DNA from: Selenomonadaceae bacterium | GTDB taxonomy: Bacteria; Bacillota; Negativicutes; Selenomonadales; Selenomonadaceae | Assembly: GCA_017453765.1 (NCBI GenBank) | Contig: JAFTEG010000376.1 | Coordinates: forward strand, 1-5,674 | Direction of reading: 5' to 3' | Length of the DNA stretch: 5,674 bases | Shown: positions 1 to 3,277 of the stretch, in pieces | How positions within the stretch are numbered: the first letter of the stretch is position 1 | Layout: every line of letters starts with the position of its first letter | Made by a program: the position numbers and the translations under genes | Notes under the pieces: generated by a model | The model's input: only the letters and a program-made list of their open reading frames with translations | Database searches by the model: none | Told to the model about the DNA's origin: nothing

Positions 1-114
1 AGGAAGTCTGCCGAATTCCGGTCGATGTACGAAGTAAAAAGCGCCGCCGCCTGCCGCCGCCGTGACGCCGACTAAGCCGATTAAAGCATTGCGTAAAAAA
101 TTTCTGCGGTTCAT
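1..114 (-). CDS. Tat-exported protein, N-terminus only; probable metallo-beta-lactamase-fold hydrolase
   Basis: Translating the minus strand from the ATG at 112-114 gives 38 codons, open to the left edge. The protein begins MNRRNFLRNALIGL, a twin-arginine motif (RRNFLR, residues 3-8) followed by a hydrophobic Ala/Gly-rich segment (about 9-28). It is therefore probably exported folded by the Tat system, or anchored by an uncleaved signal, since no clear AxA cleavage site is visible. Residues 32-38, PEFGRLP, resemble the segment just after the signal in many UlaG/NAPE-PLD-like metallo-beta-lactamase-fold hydrolases. That recall is the only basis for the family call, and the zinc-binding HxHxDH motif lies outside the window. 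The start codon overlaps the cupin stop as ATGA, with a modest GAGTGG upstream, so it is probably translationally coupled as the third gene of the operon. Export by Tat is fairly sure; the enzyme family is tentative, and another Tat substrate is possible. Confidence 0.6.
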   Translation of the reverse strand, partial: MNRRNFLRNALIGLVGVTAAAGGGAFYFVHRPEFGRLP

Positions 115-548
115 TTCCACTCTAATTTATCGTACTCCGCCGCGTCAACCGGTTCACACCATTCAGTGGACTTTTCCACGCCGTCAACTTCAACCGCCAA
201 ATGTTGGAAGGCGGAATCTTTAGCCGCGCCGTGCCAATGTTTGACGTTAGCAGGAATATGTACCACGTCGCCGGGCTTTAACGCCTGTGCGGGCTTGCCC
301 CACTCTTGATACCAGCCGCGTCCGTACGTCACAAGGAGCATTTGCCCGCCGTCGCTTTTCGCGTGGTGAATATGCCAATGGTTACGGCAAGCCGGTTCAA
401 ATGTTACGTTGCCTATAACAACTTGGTCAAGCGAAATCATATTAAGGTAACTCGTGCCGTCGAAGTACTGCGCGTAGTTGACGTTTTCGCCGCCGACAGG
501 GAAAATACTCTGCGCGGTAATTTCTTCCAAAGTCATTTTATTTTCCAT
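111..548 (-). CDS. Small single-domain cupin protein, predicted metal-dependent
   Basis: This 145-residue protein has one cupin barrel. Cupin motif 1 is at residues 57-69 (HWHIH...Q) and motif 2 at 93-104 (G, five residues, P, four residues, H). Likely metal ligands are H59, H61, Q69 and H104, the pattern of Mn/Fe single-domain cupins that include the hydroxynitrile-lyase-like group; HWHGAA at 104-109 is typical. No signal peptide is present, so it should be cytoplasmic. I chose ATG 546-548 because AGGT lies nine bases upstream. Reading further upstream to 587 only adds 13 residues encoded by the repeat tract. The gene is second in an operon, 85 bp after the CMD gene, and its stop overlaps the next start. 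In many bacteria CMD and cupin domains occur together or fused, which supports a shared pathway. The reaction and substrate cannot be told from sequence; catalysis of a small carbonyl or quinone-like compound is an inference. Confidence 0.9.
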   Translation of the reverse strand: MENKMTLEEITAQSIFPVGGENVNYAQYFDGTSYLNMISLDQVVIGNVTFEPACRNHWHIHHAKSDGGQMLLVTYGRGWYQEWGKPAQALKPGDVVHIPANVKHWHGAAKDSAFQHLAVEVDGVEKSTEWCEPVDAAEYDKLEWK

Positions 549-572
549 AATCTTTTTACCTATAATTCTTAC

Positions 573-636
573 TATCGATCTGTTCAACTATCGATCTATC
601 GATCTAGCCACTATCGATCTAGCCACTATCGATCTA
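573..636. repeat. Short tandem/interspersed repeat tract built on TATCGATCT
   Basis: TATCGATCT occurs five times, at 573-581, 589-597, 597-605, 612-620 and 627-635, with offsets of 16, 8, 15 and 15 bp. The last copies form a clean 15-bp period (CTATCGATCTAGCCA). Each copy contains the palindrome ATCGAT. The tract fills most of the gap between the CMD gene and the cupin gene and overlaps the CMD stop codon. Read on the minus strand, the 15-bp unit puts TAG in the same frame three times (634-636, 619-621, 604-606). It could be slippage-generated sequence, an array of regulator sites, or an mRNA element between two cotranscribed genes. Nothing visible decides between these. Confidence 0.9.
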
Positions 637-1059
637 CTCTCCATAGACTTCTTTAGCTAAACGGAAAGCCGCCCATGCCTTAGGCCAACCCGCATAAAAG
701 CCGAGTTGCGTAATGACTTCTACCATTTCTTCTTTCGTGACGCCGTTTTTCTTGGCAAATTCAAGATGATGTTTAAATGAACTGTCAAGCACGCCTGCAC
801 CGATAAGCGCCGAAACGGTGATTAAACTTCTGTCATGAAGTGAAAGCACGTCATTGCGCGACCAAACTTCGCCGAAAAGAATATCATCATTGTAGTGCGC
901 GAAATGCGGCGCAAAATTTCCCAAGTTTTCACGTCCCGCAGTCTGTACGACTTTCACGGGAGCTTTTTTTTCATTATCCACGTCTTTTGCCTCCGATACT
1001 GAAAAATTTGTTATAAAAAGCCCTGCGACGAGTGCCGCCGTCAAAAATTTTTTAAGCAC
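634..1059 (-). CDS. Exported carboxymuconolactone decarboxylase (CMD) family protein
   Basis: The 141-residue product begins with a Sec signal peptide: LKK at 2-4, hydrophobic core about 5-19, and probable cleavage after SEA (22-24). The mature part is one CMD-family helical domain. Family-like features are DRSLITVSALIGAG (76-89), HH at 97-98, NGVTKEE (105-111) and LGFYAGWPKAW (119-129). It has no CxxC, so it is not an AhpD-type peroxidase-reductase; it resembles the gamma-carboxymuconolactone-decarboxylase side of the family. I chose GTG 1057-1059 because GAGGTGA (1065-1071) stands at ideal spacing and the promoter lies just upstream. A longer reading from a TTG at 1119 would run through that promoter and is rejected. 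It is the first gene of the leftward operon with the cupin and the Tat-exported protein. True decarboxylase activity is doubtful; family members have diverse or unknown substrates. An exported CMD protein next to a cytoplasmic cupin is noteworthy. Confidence 0.9.
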   Translation of the reverse strand: MLKKFLTAALVAGLFITNFSVSEAKDVDNEKKAPVKVVQTAGRENLGNFAPHFAHYNDDILFGEVWSRNDVLSLHDRSLITVSALIGAGVLDSSFKHHLEFAKKNGVTKEEMVEVITQLGFYAGWPKAWAAFRLAKEVYGE

Positions 1060-1064
1060 GAAAA

Positions 1065-1071
1065 TCACCTC
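1065..1071 (-). promoter_or_regulatory. Ribosome binding site deciding the CMD start
   Basis: On the minus strand GAGGTGA precedes GTG 1057-1059 by five bases. It fixes the GTG as the start and places LKKFLTAAL directly at the N-terminus, as a signal peptide requires. Confidence 0.85.
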
Positions 1072-1077
1072 AACAAA

Positions 1078-1106
1078 ATTATATTCTGCGAAAAAATTTA
1101 TTGCAA
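1078..1106 (-). promoter_or_regulatory. Sigma-70-type promoter of the leftward CMD-cupin operon
   Basis: On the minus strand TTGCAA (1101-1106) is followed by a 17-base spacer (1084-1100) and a perfect TATAAT (1078-1083). Transcription would start near 1071, leaving a leader of only about a dozen bases that contains the ribosome binding site. This match is strong enough to suggest a readily expressed operon. No operator-like inverted repeat is obvious within it, although the -35 hexamer TTGCAA is itself palindromic. Confidence 0.8.
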
Positions 1107-1133
1107 GTAATTTTTTCAAGGCGGCGTGACAGC

Positions 1134-1162
1134 TTGTCTTTACGCGGCATTTGCGTTAAGAT
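1134..1162 (+). promoter_or_regulatory. Candidate promoter for the glycosyltransferase gene
   Basis: TTGTCT (1134-1139), a 17-base spacer and TAAGAT (1157-1162) make a weak sigma-70-like pair, each box matching consensus at four of six positions. It is the best pair I could find on the plus strand in the divergent spacer. It would give a leader of about 60 bases carrying the G-rich and heptamer repeats. Other promoters further left are possible. Confidence 0.3.
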
Positions 1163-1193
1163 TAATTAGGGATTAGGGAACAGGGGTTCATTC

Positions 1194-1221
1194 TTAATCC
1201 TTAATCCTTAATCCTTAATCC
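1194..1221. repeat. Four tandem TTAATCC heptamers
   Basis: TTAATCC is repeated exactly four times end to end (1194-1200, 1201-1207, 1208-1214, 1215-1221), ten bases before the glycosyltransferase GTG. Just upstream, 1169-1178 reads GGGATTAGGG. Its GGATTAGG can pair with CCTTAATCC in the array, leaving one bulged T, so a leader hairpin with several alternative registers is possible. Copy number in such heptamer tracts can change by slippage. With a period of seven, a change would shift spacing but not a reading frame, because the array lies before the gene. Confidence 0.9.
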
Positions 1222-1231
1222 TTATGGCGGG

Positions 1232-3076
1232 GTGGAGTTTTTGTCGGACGAAAAATTAAATTGGCTGATACTTGCCGAAAAATTTGCGGCGAGCGGCAAT
1301 CCACATTCAATGCGCGGCGTTGCACGTGAAATTTTCGATCTTGACAAAAAATCCGCAGACGGTCCCGCAATTATGGCAGAGGCGGCACTCTACCTTGAAA
1401 ATTTGGAAGAAGCCGAAATTCTTGCACGCGACGCCTTGACGCTTGATAAAAATAATCTGCGCGCACGCTTTGTGTTAGGCGGTGTTGCGGCGGAGAAGTT
1501 TAACCTTATCGACGAACTGAAACTTTTGAAAGGCGTTATTGACGACGCACATAAAATTTTGGACGACTTCAACTCCCGCGAACACGGCGGCAGATTTAAA
1601 ATTCTTTATTCCGACGACAAAAAAAATTCCGAAGACGATGAGAAAATAATTTTGCTGACTAAGACGACTTTGTACAAGGCTTTATGTTTAATTTCAAACG
1701 GTCTCTACCTTTCCGGCGACGCGCTGTCCGCGTCCAACGCTCTGCGTGAGGCAAGCGGCTTGACTAAGGATAACGAGCAGGCGGCGGAAATTTATTCAAA
1801 GCATTTATTTTTACGTAACTACCGCGAATTTTCGCCGTACAAAGTCAAGCAAGCCGCGCAGAAGTACGATAGCCTTTTTGCGAGCGTCACGAAATTTTCA
1901 AACGACGGCATAAACTACGCGCCGGATAAAAAATTGAAAATCGGCTACATTTCGCCGGACTTTCGACAACACGCCGTTGCAAATTTCATTCTGCCGCTTT
2001 TAAAAAATTACGACGCGAAAAATTTTGCCGTAACCTGTTATCAAACCGGTAAACGCGACTTTGTCACGGATAAGCTGAAAAAATGCAAAGTCACGTGGCG
2101 CGATGTCAGCAAGTTGCCGGTACAAAAAATCGCGCAGATTATTCACGACGACCGCATTGACATTTTGGTTGACCTTGCGGGACATTCGCAAAATAATTCA
2201 CTGCCGGTACTTGCAAGAAAGCCCGCGCCGATTCAAATTTGTGCGATAGGTTACACGGCGACGACGGGGCTTAAGGCGGTTGATTATTTTTTATCGGATC
2301 ATATTTGTATGCCGGAGCAAGGCGAGCCGCCGGACTTCACGGAAAAAATTCTGCGCGTCAGCGGTTGCCATTTGTGCTACACGCCGGGACTGATTCGCGA
2401 CATACCTGCGGCGGGAGTGCATGCGCCGGTTTTGAAAAACGGCTACGTCACGTACGGCAGTTTTAACAACTTCGCTAAAGTCAGCGACAGCGTTTTATAT
2501 GCGTGGCGTGCGATTTTGGAAGAGATGCCAACTGCACGGCTGGTGATTAAAAGTAAACTTTGCAGTATCGACAGCGGCATTGAAATTTTGACGGAGCGGC
2601 TAAAAAAAATGAGTTTTCCGCTTGACAGAGTGGAACTTCGTCCCTACAGCAAGGATTATCTTGAACAGTACCGCGACATTGACATTGCGCTTGATACCTT
2701 TCCATACACCGGCGGGCTTACGACGTGCGAGGCGTTGTACATGGGCGTGCCGGTAATTGCGGTGCGCGGCAAATCGCACGGTTCGCGTTTCGGCTCATCG
2801 ATTTTAACTGCCGCAGATTTAACCGAGCTGATTGCGATTAATCCAATGGGGTACATAAAAAAAGCCGTGCAAGTCGGTCAGCGCATTGAGTTTATCGCCG
2901 GCTATCACGCGGGACTGCGCGAACAGCTTTTAAAGTCACGGCTTATGGACGCGGAAAGTTATATGCGCGATTTAGAAAAGTGTTATCGTGACATTTGGCA
3001 AAGACACTGCCAAAAAATTTCCGAGCAACAAAGATTCGGACGCTTGAAATTAATTGCGGAATTTGATTCTCATTAA
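1232..3076 (+). CDS. GT41 family (SPINDLY/O-GlcNAc transferase-like) glycosyltransferase with TPR-like N-terminus
   Basis: This 614-residue cytoplasmic protein is predicted to move a sugar, probably GlcNAc from UDP-GlcNAc, onto protein Ser/Thr. Residues about 10-110 are TPR-like helices (for example AAALYLENLEEAEILARDAL, 50-69) and about 140-215 is further helical linker. The GT41 catalytic region spans about 233-590. Its hallmarks are LKIGYISPDFRQH (235-247), ILVDLAGHS (311-319), GYTATTGLKAVDY (340-352), YGSFNNFAK (408-416), and LDTFPYTGGLTTCEALYMGVPVI (487-509, matching the family), then GKSHGSR (513-519). H247 and K416 correspond by motif to human OGT H498 and K842, so the enzyme looks intact. 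Bacterial relatives often modify flagellins or surface proteins, but no such target is in the window. The start is uncertain: GTG 1232 has no good ribosome site, whereas TTG 1241 follows GGTGG by five bases; the products differ by three residues. A terminator follows the stop by 67 bases. Confidence 0.93.
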   Translation: MEFLSDEKLNWLILAEKFAASGNPHSMRGVAREIFDLDKKSADGPAIMAEAALYLENLEEAEILARDALTLDKNNLRARFVLGGVAAEKFNLIDELKLLKGVIDDAHKILDDFNSREHGGRFKILYSDDKKNSEDDEKIILLTKTTLYKALCLISNGLYLSGDALSASNALREASGLTKDNEQAAEIYSKHLFLRNYREFSPYKVKQAAQKYDSLFASVTKFSNDGINYAPDKKLKIGYISPDFRQHAVANFILPLLKNYDAKNFAVTCYQTGKRDFVTDKLKKCKVTWRDVSKLPVQKIAQIIHDDRIDILVDLAGHSQNNSLPVLARKPAPIQICAIGYTATTGLKAVDYFLSDHICMPEQGEPPDFTEKILRVSGCHLCYTPGLIRDIPAAGVHAPVLKNGYVTYGSFNNFAKVSDSVLYAWRAILEEMPTARLVIKSKLCSIDSGIEILTERLKKMSFPLDRVELRPYSKDYLEQYRDIDIALDTFPYTGGLTTCEALYMGVPVIAVRGKSHGSRFGSSILTAADLTELIAINPMGYIKKAVQVGQRIEFIAGYHAGLREQLLKSRLMDAESYMRDLEKCYRDIWQRHCQKISEQQRFGRLKLIAEFDSH

Positions 3077-3143
3077 AAAGGCACTGACAAAAGAATTTAA
3101 TCCGCATTGCAAAAAGAATTTGATTTACATTTACAAAAATTTT

Positions 3144-3173
3144 AAAGTCCTGCCGATAAGCAGGATTTTTTTT
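3144..3173 (+). terminator. Rho-independent terminator after the glycosyltransferase
   Basis: AAAGTCCTGC (3144-3153) pairs with GCAGGATTTT (3160-3169) across the six-base loop CGATAA. This gives a ten-pair stem with one G-U pair, and the T tract of eight (3166-3173) follows. It lies between the glycosyltransferase stop and the next gene on the same strand, so the two plus-strand genes are probably separate transcription units, at least in part. Confidence 0.9.
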
Positions 3174-3264
3174 ATTCTGCGTTTAATTAAATCGAAATTA
3201 TAAATTTTAATGTTTGTGCCGAATTTATTTCAGTGTAAGCGGAAATTTTTTCAGCACAGTGAGA
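3174..3264 (+). other. A+T-rich leader region of the large unknown gene
   Basis: After the terminator, about 90 very A+T-rich bases precede the ribosome site. TATAAA (3199-3204) and TTTAAT (3206-3211) could serve as -10 boxes, but neither has a convincing -35 hexamer at 16-18 bases. A promoter is expected here from the preceding terminator, but I cannot place it. Confidence 0.35.
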
Positions 3265-3270
3265 AGGGGG
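3265..3270 (+). promoter_or_regulatory. Strong ribosome binding site of the large unknown gene
   Basis: AGGGGG, in the context GAGAAGGGGG, lies seven bases before ATG 3278-3280. It settles the start of a gene that has no stop inside the window. Confidence 0.85.
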
Positions 3271-3277
3271 AAAATTT

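Noticed and set aside
573..636. CRISPR-like array
   Set aside because: The units are 9-15 bp with no unique spacers of regular length, so this is a short tandem repeat.
306..660. Open plus-strand frames opposite the cupin gene and the repeat tract
   Set aside because: They run antisense to a clear cupin gene, and their ends are encoded by the TATCGATCT repeats (SHYRSSHYRS-type peptides); there is no ribosome site or family signal.
1169..1186. G-quadruplex from GGG runs in the divergent spacer
   Set aside because: Only three runs of three or more G lie close together; the fourth G-rich stretch is about 40 bases away, so a stable quadruplex is not well supported.
1224..1226. ATG as the start of the glycosyltransferase
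   Set aside because: It is in a different frame from the 614-residue protein and does not lead into the TPR/GT41 sequence.
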